Of a stretch of 64,000 bases of DNA, positions 33,747 through 45,400 are shown piece after piece; the stretch's first letter is position 1, and each line of letters begins with the position of its first letter. Both the position numbers and the translations under genes were made by a program. The stretch comes from Nissolia schottii (taxonomy: Eukaryota > Streptophyta > Magnoliopsida > Fabales > Fabaceae): positions 104,973-168,972 of the forward strand of contig QANU01016049.1 in NCBI GenBank assembly GCA_003254905.1, read 5' to 3'. The notes under the pieces were generated by a model that was given only the letters and a program-made list of their open reading frames with translations, was not told the DNA's origin and did not search any database.

Positions 33747-33932
33747 AAAAGAACAAAAGAAATCTACACATTAAATTTTAAGATAAAGTAGTGCTTAAAA
33801 TTGCATTTTTCTAAATTTCTCACAAAAGAGGATAATGTGAAAAACATATTAATTAAGCATTAAAATTACACATTTTTAGTATACAATGTTCAATTATAGA
33901 TTAATAAAATAGGGTACAAAGTACACCTATCA
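33747..33932 (-). mobile_element. 5' LTR of Ath1, last part
   Basis: Matches 16002-16187 of the 3' LTR and ends in CCTATCA at 33932, followed by the target duplication ATTCT (33933-33937). Confidence 0.9.
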
Positions 33933-33937
33933 ATTCT

Positions 33938-34083
33938 TCTCAATTAATTATGCTTGCATCCATCTTTCAAAATATATTATGAACCTACAAAAAAATTGGG
34001 GATTAAGTTAGATAATGCTTTAAAACATAAGCAAATAAGTGTCATTTTAATAGGTCAAAATTGCATAAATTAGGCACTTATCA
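33938..34083 (-). mobile_element. Athila-type LTR S, right part
   Basis: Continuation of S after Ath1, ending GGCACTTATCA at 34083, followed by AAGGG (34084-34088). In sense the LTR starts TGATAAGTGCC, close to TGATAAGTGCG of T1. Confidence 0.87.
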
Positions 34084-34088
34084 AAGGG

Positions 34089-34884
34089 GCAGCATCATCT
34101 AAGAAAATCCCTTGATAAACCTCCGATAGTAGCCAGCAAAGCCCAAAAAGCTCCGAATCTCCGTGACTGAGGTGGGTCTCTCCCAATCCTTTATAGCTGT
34201 AACTTTACTCGGGTCCACTGAGATCCCTTGTTCTGATACTACATGCCCCAAGAACTTCACCTCCCTTGTCTAGAACTCGCATTTAGAAAGCTTATCATAT
34301 AGTTGCTTCTCCCTCAAAACGTCCAGAACCAACCTAAGGTGCTTAGCATGATCCTCCTTCCTCTTTAAATACACCAAAATATTGTCTATAAAGACTATCA
34401 CGCACTCATCCAAGTACGGTCTAAAGATCCGGTTCATATAGTCCATGAAAATCGTAGGGGCATTGGTCAACCCGAACGACATCACTGTGAACTCATAATG
34501 ACCATAGCGAGTTCTGAAAGCCGTCTTGGGAATATCGTCGTCCGCTACCCGTATCTGATGATAACCAGAGCGCAGATCGATCCTCGAGAACACCTTGGCG
34601 CCTCTAAGCTAATCCATCAAGTCGTCTATCCTCGGCAATGGGTACTTATTCTTAATGGTGACCTTGTTCAATTGCCAGTAGTCGATGCATAACCTCATCG
34701 AACCATCTTTCTTCTTCACGAACAGAACTGGGGCTCCCCACGGGGACGCACTGGGCCGGATGAACAGCTTGTCCAGTAGCTCCTCCAGCTGCTTTTTTAA
34801 CTCCTGCAGCTTTACCGTAGACATATGATATGGCGCCATCGAAATTGGTGCAGCTCCCAGAACCAAGCTAATAGAAAACTCCAC
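34089..34884 (-). pseudogene. T0: reverse transcriptase
   Basis: Continuation of T0 beyond S. Sense frames: [46 protein letters not shown] (34884-34609), a stop, then [19 protein letters not shown] and F-I-D-N-I-L (34593-34270). The last is the catalytic box with its second Asp changed to Asn. The thumb follows at 34260-34100. Inactive. Confidence 0.9.
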
Positions 34885-35500
34885 TTCTCCCTTTGGGGAA
34901 ATCTCCGGGGTCTCCTCTGGAAATACATCCGGTTACTCACACACTACGTGGATGTGCGCTACGTCCTGCTTCGCCTCTACTTCTGATGAAGCCAGGAAGA
35001 TGAAACTCTGATTTTCCAACGGGCAGCAGTACAAAACCACTTATTCTTCCTTAAATGGTGGCATGGCCGACGTCATAGGCAGAAAGGTTACCAACTTCTT
35101 AGCACAGTCCAAAATCACCTGGTTGTTGCGCAACCAATCCATCCCAAGAATGATATCCAAGCCCACTAAGGGTAAGCAGATAACATCAGCTACGAACATT
35201 CGGTCTTATAGCTGGAGTGGGCATTAGAGACATACTTGGCTTGTCTCAACAGGCGGGACAGTAGGAGTAGACACCCTCAGTATGTAGGGTAGTGCTACGG
35301 GGATAAATCTAATCTCCTAACATTATCAGTGAAAATAAAAGAGTGCGAAGCTCCTGAATCATACAACATAGTTAAAGTACTACCCAGCTTCGTGCACTTA
35401 CCCATGATCAAGCCTTCAGCGTCCTTTGCCTCTTCCCTGGATAGGGTGAAAACCCGTCCTTGCTATTGAGCTGGCGGTGGAAGTGTTGGGCACTACCTGG
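34885..35500 (-). pseudogene. T0: protease
   Basis: In sense the motif L-Y-D-S-G-A-S-H-S-F-I is readable near 35355-35325, and a G-L-D-I-I-L-G-M-D-W-like block near 35165-35125, among stops. The order toward RT matches A and D. Confidence 0.75.
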
Positions 35501-35807
35501 CAATGTGGCCTCCTTGCCCACATCTAAAGCATACATTTTTCCCTACAATGCATCCTCTGGTGGGGCCTCCCACATCTCGGGCATGGTGGCCTGGACTCTC
35601 TGCCTGGCTGGACTCCTCGGACCTCTTGCCCGGAGTTCTCGGGACGCCTCTCTACTGTGGTGATCTAGCTGCTGGCTGCGGGGGCCTAGGAAATCCTGCT
35701 CCCCCGAGACCGGTGGTCTAACCGCCCACTGTTGCGGTCACGGAAGAACCTGTCCTCTACCCCTACTGGGGAACGGAGCCTGGAAATACCCTCTTTGTCT
35801 CAGTGCC
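35501..35807 (-). pseudogene. T0: gag C-terminal end with zinc knuckle
   Basis: Sense frame V-C-F-R-C-G-Q-G-G-H-I-A-R, then a stop, then Cys, gives the CCHC knuckle near 35545-35500. The sequence is cut at 35807 by T1. GTGCC at 35803-35807 is the likely left copy of the target. The rest of T0 gag and its 5' LTR are not in the window. Confidence 0.75.
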
Positions 35808-37339
35808 TGATAAGTGCGTAACATACGCAATTCTCACTTGTTAAAATGGCACTTATCCGTTTATGTTTTAACAAATTACCTAAATAAAGCTTTATGTTTT
35901 GTAGGTTTACAACATATTCTGGAAAATGGATACAAGAATAATAATGAAGATTAATCCCTAGAAGAATAAAGCAAAAGGCAAAGGAGGACAAACGAGCAAA
36001 AAGGGCACAAACAGACAGGGTCCACTCAGCGGACAAGAGGAAGCACTCAGCAGTTGAGGAGCAAACGCTCAGTGGACAAGACTCACCACTGAGCGGTGAA
36101 GCTTCTAGAAGTCGAGCCACCGCCTTTGACTCCGCAATAAATGTGCCAGCCTGGCGCCACCTCAACCCGCCACCACCATTAATGAAGCCGCGTCCGCCCT
36201 CCAAAGTTGACCTCAGCGCTCAGCGGTGGTACCCCAACCGCTGAGCGGTCCCCCCAAAAACGCCTATAAATAGGAGGGCCGAGGCATTTATTATTTTCAT
36301 TCTTCACCCCCTTTCTTCTACCACCATTTTCACCCATCCTCTTCCATTTCCTATACTTCCTTAAGCCAGGGTTAGGTAGGAAATTAGGGTTTAGAAGCTT
36401 TCCATAACGGAAGTGTTATCGGATTGTCAACGGTTGTGAACCGTGGTGGACGCGTGGAGGCATTTCACCACTCTTCTCAACCAAGTATTGCTCTAAACCC
36501 TTGTAAGATGTAATATATCCATGACAATGGATAGCTAACTTCTTCTTTGTTGGGATTTGATGCGTTGTATTGCTTTTATGTATCCGTCTTAATTCATGAG
36601 TATGATTCTATGATGTTCTATGATTTTTATGATTGATCTTGCACCTAACGCTAACTTATGTTTAGTGTTTTGATTTTTAATTTGAGGTTTATTTGTTTAA
36701 GTGAAAGCTATCCTAAATAAGCTACAAACCAAGTTAAGTTCATTCTTGCTATTCTTTAAGTTTGATTCAATGTTTAAATGCTGTGAACGTAAGTTATCAT
36801 CATTTAATCTGACCTAGATCAATTCATTTAGTTCTTAACCGCCATAACTGGAAACCAAGAACTAATCATTTTAACACCTGTATTACGTCAAGGTACTTTG
36901 TTAGAATTGTGCAAGGCAATTGGCAATCTAATAAAGGAACTTGTGATCTTAACATGCTCAAATGAGATGATTAAGTTAAGAACTGGTGGTGATAAAATTA
37001 AATGAACTCATAGATCATATTAACTGAGTTACTGGTTACATTAAAAGAAATATTGCAATTCAAATCCCAACGACTTTCTCGACCTGCCTAAACTTAAGTT
37101 CATTAATCGTTTTATATTTTATTCTATCGTTTCTTTGTTAAATTTACTCAAACAAACCAATCACTTTCTATAAGCTTAACATAGCATCAATCAAGGACTG
37201 TTGTTTTAATCACAATCTCTGTGGATACGATAACACCCGACTTTACTGCAATTGGATCCGTCAAGGATCTGAAAGCTTTAAAAAAAGGATATTTTAAATT
37301 AACGAGAGTACAAACCCATTGCGGTAAAAGCTTTCATCA
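35808..37339 (+). mobile_element. 5' LTR of Athila element T1
   Basis: 1532 bp from TGATAAGTGCG (35808) to TTTCATCA (37339). It contains CGCTCAGCGG-type palindromes (about 36025-36085, 36217-36226, 36238-36248), a CTATAAATAGG box (36264-36274) and a long AT-rich transcribed part. It is followed by a primer site and gag. The LTR relationship to S is visible at both ends. Confidence 0.9.
36264..36274 (+). promoter_or_regulatory. TATA box of T1 LTR with upstream palindromes
   Basis: CTATAAATAGG, 16 bp after a CCGCTGAGCGG palindrome (36238-36248) and 38 bp after a second copy. Ath0 has nearly the same spacing and S the same order. Confidence 0.75.
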
Positions 37340-37343
37340 ATTT

Positions 37344-37361
37344 TGGCGCCGTTCCCAGGGA
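37344..37361 (+). other. Primer binding site of T1
   Basis: TGGCGCCGTTCCCAGGGA, four bases after the LTR. It resembles the tRNA-Asp complement used by Ath1 with two changes, so the tRNA assignment is tentative. Confidence 0.75.
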
Positions 37362-37487
37362 TTGTGCCATTTAAAACACTACTTTGATTGACTATTTTTA
37401 AGCTTTTGTGAATATTATAACTAACTCCTTTTATTTTCTTAAGATTTTTATTGTTCTAACCCCTTTGCAAGACTTTGCTATCTTTGT

Positions 37488-39116
37488 ATGCGAAGAAAAG
37501 CTCCTACAGGTCAATTCTTATTTGATCCAGAAATAGAAAAGACAATCAGGAGAAATCGACGTGAAGCAAGGAAAGCTCAAGATCTAGCATAGACAGTGGA
37601 AGAACAAAATCCCTCTTCATCTTCATCTTCTTCTTCTTCAGATTCAGAAAAGATGTCAGAAGCCAGAGGAGGAATTGCGGGAACTGGACAAAGCCAAGGC
37701 TTTGTCAACTTTATTCTAAGAAACATCATTCGCATGGGACGAATGACAGGGACACAACGTATGCCTCAATTGCAACCAGGTTTGGTCCAATTAATGCACG
37801 TTAACCCCTTTGCAGGATTAGACCATGAGGACTTATATGCGCATCTCACAAAATTCTACGAACTATACGGAACTACTGCTATGTCGGAAGCCAATGAAGA
37901 AGCTATTTTTCTTAGGCTGTTTGCGTTAACTTTGATAGGAAAGGCAAAAGAATGGCTGCTAGATCAACCTCAGACTGTTCTTTCCAACTGGGACCAGTTA
38001 GAAGAAAGATTCTGTTCCAGGTATTTTTCTCAGTCAAAATTTATGGATTTAAAGACTGTTATTGCTACTTTTGTACCGGCACCAAATGAAAGTCTGTGTG
38101 AGGCCTAGGAGCGATACAAATCAATGCTGAGAAGACGCCCGAACCATGGATTTGATGCAAGAACATAAATCCATGTTTTCAGAAATGGCCTGAAACAACA
38201 GCATAAGCTTATGTTGGATGCGACAGCTGGTGGACAGATAATGTCCAAAACACCAGATGAGGCCATAACTATCATCGAATCCATGGCACTAACAGATCAA
38301 CAAGGGCAGTATAGCATAGGCCCCGCAAGGAAAGGAAGTATGTTGGAACTGGGCACAAACGATGCCATCTTAGCCCAAAACAAGTAACTACAACAACATC
38401 TGGATGAAATGAAGAAAACGTTGAACGAGTTGCCGAAATAGTTTAAGGAAAGCCAGTCAACCAAAAGACACCAGGTATTTCAATGTGAATTTTGTTTTGG
38501 TGATCATCCAACTGGCTATTGTGAGTGCAGGGAAGAGGAAGCGCAATTTGTCAACAATCAACAGAGGTCGTACCAGCAATTTCCAAGGAGTCAAAATCAA
38601 AACTACCAACCTTGGAGGCAAGAAGCAGGCCCGTCCAATAGAGCACCGCTTCCCTATCAAAACCAACAATTCCAACCCCCGCATCAGTTTCCAACTCAAC
38701 AACAAAACCAACAACTATCTAATTCCAAACTAGAGGATACCTTGACACAGTTTATGCAAATGTCCATGGCGAACCAGAAGAACACTGATACCTCTATCAG
38801 AAACTTGGAGGTACAGATGGGGCAACTGGCCAAGGATGTTGCAGAACTTAAAAAGGAACGGTTCTCTACCAACACTGAACCCAATCCAAAGGAGTCATGC
38901 AAGGCGGTAATGACTCGCAGTGGCAGACAGACAAAACCTTTGGTTGTTGAGGAGAAGAATGAAAAGAATAAAGGTGGAGTTGAAAAAGAAATAGAAAAAA
39001 GAAAAGAAAAAGAAGTAGGAGAAGAGGAGGAAGGAAAAAATAAGAAAAGTGTAAATAAAGAAAAAGAAAAAAAGAAGAAGAAGAAAAGAAACAGAAGGAG
39101 GAAGATAAGGAGATAA
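37488..39116 (+). pseudogene. T1: gag (Athila type)
   Basis: One reading frame throughout, starting at ATG 37488 (M-R-R-K-A-P-T-G) with F-D-P-E-I-E-K-T-I-R-R-N. Nonsense codons at 37590, 38106, 38166 and further on interrupt it. The gag domain reads N-P-F-A-G-L-D-H-E-D-L-Y-A-H-L, L-I-G-K-A-K-E-W-L-L-D-Q-P, F-C-S-R-Y-F and R-Y-K-S-M-L-R-R. The Athila-type knuckle C-E-F-C-F-G-D-H-P-T-G-Y-C lies near 38483-38521. The tail is a Gln/Asn-rich then a Lys/Glu-rich low-complexity region (38960-39110). No frameshift is needed. Confidence 0.9.
38496..38619 (+). repeat. Gag knuckle segment duplicated at 39304-39427
   Basis: 124 bp repeated at an offset of 808 bp with only two differences noticed. This is the original copy, coding for part of the zinc knuckle and the Q-R-S-Y-Q-Q-F stretch. 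The second copy replaces protease sequence. Confidence 0.9.
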
Positions 39117-39671
39117 AGAAGCCACAACCTTCTATCACAAAAGCACTCCCTTATCTGCCACATCCAACAAAGGTAGACAAGGAGAGGAAATTTGCTCGCT
39201 TTATGGACGTGTTTAAACGCCTACAAATCAACATTCCATTTACTGAAGCTCTGGAGCAAATACCATCTTACGCTAAATTCATGAAGGAGCTACTATCAAA
39301 GAATTTGGTGATCACCCAACTGGCTATTGTGAGTGCAGGGAAGAGGAAGCGCAATTTGTCAACAATCAACAGAGGCCGTACCAGCAATTTCCAAGGAGTC
39401 AAAATCAAAACTACCAACCTTGGAGGCTCAAACCCACGAGAATGTGCCTACAACTGGCAGACAGGTCTATCAAATTCCCCTGGGAATAGCAGAAGATGTC
39501 CTTGTTCGGGTCGACAAGTTCCTTATTCCTGTTGATTTTGTCATCATCGATATATCGGAGAACACTGAGATACCTCTCATTCTAGGGAGACCTTTCATGA
39601 GAACAGGTAGGATGAGAATCGACGTGGACAAAGGAAAGTTGAAAATTAAAGTCCAGAATGATGAAGTGTAG
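39117..39671 (+). pseudogene. T1: protease, active site replaced by gag duplicate
   Basis: The frame starts with the protease-linker region F-M-D-V-F-K-R-L-Q-I-N-I-P-F and S-Y-A-K-F-M-K-E-L-L. At 39304-39427 it switches into the gag duplicate. It then resumes with A-E-D-V-L-V-R-V-D and I-P-L-I-L-G-R-P-F-M-R-T-G. The D-L-G-A-S active-site region, which should lie between, is missing. The TAG at 39669 ends this stretch. Confidence 0.85.
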
Positions 39672-40285
39672 TTCGGCATTTTTGAAGCCCTACAATATCC
39701 AAAAGACAAAGGCCAATGCTTTCGAGTAGATCTATTGGAGGAACTTGTAACCAATGCTGAACAAAAGCCTCAAGACATAGATCCCCTGGAAATTGCATTG
39801 ATAAACAGTCCAGCTCAATTCACAGAAGAAGAGGAGGCTGAGATTGAAGCTTTTCTTATGAGTCTAGAAGCCACGCTAACTATTCCTCCGGAACAAGAAA
39901 GAAAGGAAGAACTTAAGGCCAAGGAAGTTTCCACAACAGACGAAAAAAGGTTAGAACTGAAACCTTTACCTCCTAACCTTAAATATGTATTTTTGCAGGA
40001 AAAGGAACAAAAACCGGTCATCATAAACAGCAACTTGTCTCCAACGGAAGAGGATGCATTAATTCAAGTATTGAAGGAGAATCAACAAGCTTTGGGATGG
40101 ACACTCGCTGACCTAAAAGGCATCAGTCCATCTTACTGCATGCATAAAATTCTAATGGAAGACAACTACAAATCGGTAAAGCAACCTCAACGACGGCTAA
40201 ACTCGACTATGAAAGAGGTAGTCCGTAAAGAAGTAGTAAAGCTACTAGAAGCAAGTATAATTTATCCTATCTCTGATAGCTCATA
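39672..40285 (+). pseudogene. T1: protease-RT linker and RT N-terminus
   Basis: Same frame; an acidic linker (E-E-E-A-E-I-E-A-F) then L-K-Y-V-F-L, A-L-G-W-T-L-A-D-L-K-G-I-S-P and R-R-L-N-S-T-M-K-E-V-V-R-K-E-V, the Athila RT N-terminal region. Ends at TAG 40284. Confidence 0.88.
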
Positions 40286-41457
40286 GGTTAGCCCAGTCCA
40301 GGTAGTTCCTAAGAAAGGAGGTATAACTGTAATAAAAAATGAGAATGATGAACTAATCCTAACCAGGACTGTCACTAGTTGGAGAATGTGTATAGATTAC
40401 AGGAAACTTAGCCAAGCTACCAGGAAGGATCATTTTTTATTACCATTTATGGACCAAATGCTAGAAAGATTATCAGGCCAAGCATACTACTGCTTTTTAG
40501 ATGGATACTCAGGCTACAATCAGATAACAGTGGACCCAAAAGATCAAGAAAAGACAGCCTTTACATGCCCATTCGGTATTTTTGCCTACAGAAAAATGCC
40601 TTTTGGGTTATGTAATGCTCCTGCCACATTTCAAAGAAGCATGTTCGCAATATTTGCGGATATGGTGGAGAAAATCATGGAAGTCTTCATGGATGACTTT
40701 TCCGTGTTTGGTACCTCATTTGATAACTGCTTGACAAATCTCAACACCGTACTAAAACGATGTGTTGAAACAAATTTGGTACTAAACTGGGAGAAATGTC
40801 ATTTCATGGTAAAAGAAGGTATTGTACTGGGCCACAAAATTTCAGAAAAAGGGATTGAAGTGGATAAGGCAAAGCTTGAGGTCATTGAAAAACTGCCACC
40901 TCCAACTAATGTAAAAGGAATTAGAAGTTTTCTTGGCCATGCAGGATTTTACAGGAGATTCATCAAGGACTTCTCCAAGATTGCCAAGCCACTCACCAAC
41001 CTTCTGAATAAGGATACTCTTTTTATTTTTGATAAAGACTGTTTAAATGCCTTTGAGAAATTAAAATCTAGTTTGATCACTGCCCCCATAATCATAGCAT
41101 CTGATTGGAATCTTAATTTTGAATTAATGTGTGATGCTAGTGATTATGCTGTGGGAGCAGTGTTGGGTCAACGTAAAGACAAAATATTCCATGCCATACA
41201 TTATGCTAGCAAAGTCTTGAATGAAGCAAAAATTAACTATGCTACAACTGAAAAAGAATTGCTAGCAATAGTGTATGCACTGGAAAAGTTTAGGAGCTAT
41301 TTAATTGGCTCAAAAGTGATAGTATATACAAACCACGCAGTCATTAAATACCTCCTAACAAAACCTGATAGTAAACCTCGACTGATTCTTTGGATACTTC
41401 TCTTGCAAGAATTTAATCTGGAGATCAAAGACAAAAGTGGAAGAGAGAATTTGGTAG
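40286..41457 (+). pseudogene. T1: reverse transcriptase and RNase H (truncated)
   Basis: Open from 40386 to the D insertion at 41458. RT motifs: [36 protein letters not shown], catalytic F-M-D-D-F-S-V-F-G, then the thumb [12 protein letters not shown]. RNase [29 protein letters not shown] and V-Y-T-N-H (Asn in place of the usual Asp). It is cut in the last part of RNase H (G-R-E-N-L-V). GGTAG at 41453-41457 is the likely left target copy for D. Integrase and the 3' LTR are not in the window. Confidence 0.93.
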
Positions 41458-41934
41458 TGTAACAACCCGACTTTCCGTAGGGAGGTCTTAGGCACGATCC
41501 ACAACTTTGACTAGGCAGAAAGTGCCAAGTAACCCGAATTAGGGTCAGAGAAAATTTAGTTAGGAAGCCAGTCCCCTTTAAATTGGAGGAAATTAGGAGG
41601 TTGTGACCCCGCTAAGCCCCGGAAGGCAATGCTCAATTTTGGGTACAAATGGGAATCCGGTCGGGCCCCAAAGTGATTTGCGAAGGAATAATGGGCGGAA
41701 ACAGGTTCCCCGATATCTTGTTTTGGACCGCCATCCTGGCCGTGAAAATTCCTAGGCCACGAATATATAATTTGAGATATTTTGGAGACTTGTGTGTTGA
41801 CCCGAAACAGTTAGAAATAATTAAAATAGGATAAGGGTTAGGATAATTAAAATAATTATAATAGAATACTAATAATATAATAATAATTAATTAAAAATTA
41901 AATAATTAATTGTATGCAACAGGGGGGCCACGGC

Positions 41935-41942
41935 TATAAAAG
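41935..41942 (+). promoter_or_regulatory. Probable TATA box of the D 5' LTR
   Basis: TATAAAAG inside GGCTATAAAAGCC, as in L1 and T0. It places more than 2 kb of LTR (B1 excluded) in the transcribed leader. Confidence 0.68.
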
Positions 41943-42364
41943 CCCCCCTGTGTGCAAGCCGCAGAGCATCACAAATGCTCCGCTGTTTCTTCAAATTTCC
42001 ACTTTCATAGTATCACTCGAGCACATCGCGAGAGCGCTACCGGACTTCCAAAAATTTCTTGGAGCATACCATTGCAACAAGGATTTTCTCCACTTTCCAC
42101 CTACCAACTTCAAATCCGCGAAGGAAGTAGGTAACTCTAAGCCCACTGTCTATGTGGTTTGTTTGATGACTATTTAAATACATTTCTGTGTATGTGAATG
42201 AAAAACTGTTTTACAAAAACTATGAGAAATGAGTTAGGTAAGCTAGATTTAGAGGATTTTGAGGTTTGGAAATCATAACTGTATGGATTGGATTACTGTA
42301 GAAGTGAAAAATGTTACGCGGAGCAAACCCTAGAGAATTTGCTCTTTAGGGCGATTTTTTTACT

Positions 42365-42590
42365 GTAGCATTCAATTGAATTCCCACGGATTCGAATGAA
42401 AGAAGAGTTTGGATTTCAATCGAATACTTGAGGATTTCACTCGAATGAAAGACTGCGACGGATTTCAATCGAATACTTGAGGATTTCAATCGAATGAAAC
42501 CCCGAGAAGGATTTCAGCCGATTGAATCCCTAAGGGATTCGATTGAAAGAAGCAATCGAATGCACAACTTTTAAGCATTCGAATGCCTAA
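42365..42590 (+). repeat. CATTCG minisatellite in the D 5' LTR
   Basis: Imperfect tandem copies of GGATTTCAATCGAATACTTGA and related forms, including CATTCGAATG palindromes. Confidence 0.8.
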
Positions 42591-43994
42591 TGGAAACTTA
42601 TGTTTTTAAAGGTTCTATGGAGTCCAGCCTGCATTGTTATGTATGACCTTGTGTAATTGGAGCATGCATCATGGGGGAAGGCCGTCGTAAGAGTTAGGAT
42701 GACCTTAGATAATTAGAAGTTTACGCTAAAAGTGAACGAAGATCATAATTGAACCCTAGGGAATAAAACTAGAGCAGAGGCGACGAATCACCAAGGGTTC
42801 GGACGGCCTTAGCCAGAGTCAGTAGTTATATGATTAGGAATCCCTATTCTCCTGGCACGTTGTAACACCCTAGCTTAGCAGCTTATGCTTAAGTCATAAT
42901 CCGCATCTGCTAAGTTGTTATCTGCTGTGTGGGAATACTGGTAGTCCCTACTTTACTTCGAAAATAATTAAGTTAACTGAAAATAAGGACCCTTTTTTTT
43001 CGAACATAATTTGCATTTACGCGTCAAAGTAGAGCCATGCGTGTGAACTATCATAAGTCCCATATAGTTGTATAATAGATGAGTGCGAGCGTTGTCCGTC
43101 ATACCAATACATACATAAACAGTAGAGTACACAGTACCAAGGGGGTCCAACACATAAAGTCATACATGACAGAAATAATATATAATTGTCATAAATATTG
43201 TACTGATACACCAAAAGGGCCATACGTATCCTAAGCCCGTACATATCATTAAGTTTGCAAGTAACATACATCAAAATACACATACAACTATAGCTACTAG
43301 CAAAAAGGTGCTATTTCTGAGGACAGGGTCTGGTCCGGACTCTGGCTCATCCTCGTTGGGCTCCTCCTCTGACTCGGGTCCACCATCCTAAATCTGCTGC
43401 GAAGGATGTTCCGCTTCTTCGGCGGTGCAGACATCAGGCTCTCTTGAAGCCACAAGTGAGTGGGGGTGAGAACGGTGGTTCTCAGTGGATAACTGTAGGG
43501 TCGTGGGGATCTGGTTACTCACTTATGCTTCGGCCGTCCAGGGATCTCTAAGTGATTCATGCATCTAGACATCCTACCAATTATTTCTTGCCTAAATTCC
43601 TGGGCGGCTTTATCTAATTACTAGGTGATGGGGATCTAATCTTTCTTACTAAGTTATCGTGCTTCATCATTAGACTCTCGGTGCTACTATGACCGTCTCG
43701 TATGTGTCTCACGGACGGTTGACTCCACATGTACTCATAAGCATATATATTTATACATATATAATCAGATATAATCATACAGTTTATACAGTTAGCAATT
43801 AAATGTAATGCATGAGGGGATAGGGTATCTCTTACGCGCCTGTGTCGCGTCCTTCTTCTTCGCTGCTGGGTGCCCTCACCCCCTTGCAGACTGTGGGACC
43901 GTCGTCCCTCACACAGCCACAACCTCTTGCAACCATTCAACTGATAGAATGGCGGGAGTGTACCCTGGCGATAGCACTGGCAGGCGAGGGCTCG

Positions 43995-44209
43995 CTTGTC
44001 CACGTCTGGGGGACAAGATCTCTCTTTTTCTTTCTCTGTCCACGTCTGGGGGACAGTCCTCCGCCACGTCTGGGGGCGTAGGTTGCTCACCACAACTGGG
44101 GGTGCGCCTGATGCCACGTCTGGGGGCATAACTTTCTTTCTTTGATCCACGTCTGAGGGATCCTTTCGCCACGTCTGGGGGCATTACTTACACCACTTCT
44201 GGGGGTGTA
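43995..44209 (-). repeat. Eight-hairpin array with constant loop (B1)
   Basis: Hairpins with loop ACGTCTGGG (sense CCCAGACGT) and unlike stems: CTTGTCC/GGACAAG, CTGTCC/GGACAG, CGCC/GGCG, CACC/GGTG (loop ACAACTGGG), ATGCC/GGCAT, GATCC/GGATC, CGCC/GGCA (one mismatch), TACACC/GGTGTA. H and F carry the same eight in the same order. Confidence 0.93.
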
Positions 44210-44689
44210 CTTACTCGTCTTTTAAATGTCAGGACATAAAAGCGCAAGCGTTCCTTACTTCTTTTCTCTCATCCGGGTGGAAACCCGCGTTCAGATCTTT
44301 ATCTGCGTATCATAATCATAACCCAGTCCGTCTCGCAAGGCTGGGGAGGGGCTTGTCAGGTATAACGTGCCAAGAGAGGGATTCCTATCACATAACTATG
44401 TCATAACTTCGGGCTACTCCAACCCTCTGTGGTCGGGGCCCGTCTTTAGACTTAACTGTTTCCCTAAATTACATTACCATCTTCGCACATTAATTTATTT
44501 AATTCTAGCGATCTATGGTTGCCCTAAGTCCTGTGGCAACACTGCCTCATGATGCATGCACTGCTTGGTACTCATAATCTATTCTTGTTCTCTGCACCCC
44601 TTGGGTGGCTCATAGTAATGCAAATGACATAATGCAACTGAATAAACAGGTACACATAACTGAATAAACTCATGTTTGTCACACCTAAA

Positions 44690-45400
44690 ATCTTTTACCC
44701 GTAAAACCCATTTTTCGTTAGGATTTTTAATCATTCATTGACCGATGGACTCAAAGCTTGGCCCTAAAGTTTTTCATAGTTCTAAACCCACTTTTTATGA
44801 AAACAAACCCAGATTTTTAATTTCATTACTTGAAATTACAGTTTTGCCCTTTTTGATCAAAAATCATTTTTTGCCCATAAAAACCGATTTTTCTTTGGAA
44901 TTTTATTTCTCCATAACCCAATGGACCCAAGACTTGACCCTAAGGTTTTTAATACCTCTAAACCCATTTTTCATGTTAATAAACCCAGATTTTTAGTCCA
45001 AACACCTGAAATTACAGATTTGCCCTCTTTTGCTTAAAATACCATTTTTGTCCGAAAAACCGATTTTTCTTTGAAATTTTGTTTCTCCATAACCCAATGG
45101 ACTCAAGACTTGACCCTAAGGTTTTTGATACCTCTAAACCCATTTTTCATAAAAAGAAACCTAGATTTTTAGTCCAAACACCTGAAATTACAGATTTGCC
45201 CTTTTTGATCAAAATGCCATTTTTGCACATAAAAACCAATTTTCTTCAAAATTTTAGTTAACCACATTCCAATGGACTCAAGTCTTGACCCCAAGGTTTT
45301 TGATACCTCTAAACCCATTTTTCATAAAAAGAAACCCAGATTTTTATTCTAAATACCCAAAAATCCCGAAATGACCATTTTGCCCTTTTATGCCAAAAAC
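44690..45400 (-). repeat. Tandem repeat of about 175 bp in B1, four units
   Basis: Homologous positions GACTTGACCC-type occur at 44756, 44931, 45107 and 45282, that is, a period of 175-176 bp. Units include AACCCATTTTTCAT, CCCAGATTTTTA, TTTGCCCTTTTTGATCAAAA and CCATAACCCAATGGACTCAA. H and F have three units each. Confidence 0.9.

Larger units (their letters stand above)
41458..42860 (+). mobile_element. 5' LTR of Tekay element D, first part
   Basis: Starts TGTAACAACCCGACTTTCCG. Contains a TATA box at 41935, the AGGTAACTC block (42124-42135), and the CATTCG array (42365-42590). B1 interrupts it at 42860; the last five bases are the target CACGT. With the second part, and without B1, it is about 2.66 kb, close to L1 (2682 bp), of which it is a family member. 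Confidence 0.93.

Noticed and set aside
38696-39163. Minus-strand Phe/Ser/Leu-rich ORF of 155 codons, membrane-like
   Set aside because: Antisense of the Lys/Glu-rich tail of T1 gag; apparent hydrophobicity comes from reversed AAG/GAA codons.
43614-44150. 178-codon ORF in B1 (and the 154-codon one in H)
   Set aside because: Runs through the hairpin array, and its repeated P-D-V motif is only the translation of CCCAGACGTGG; it has no conserved start or domain.
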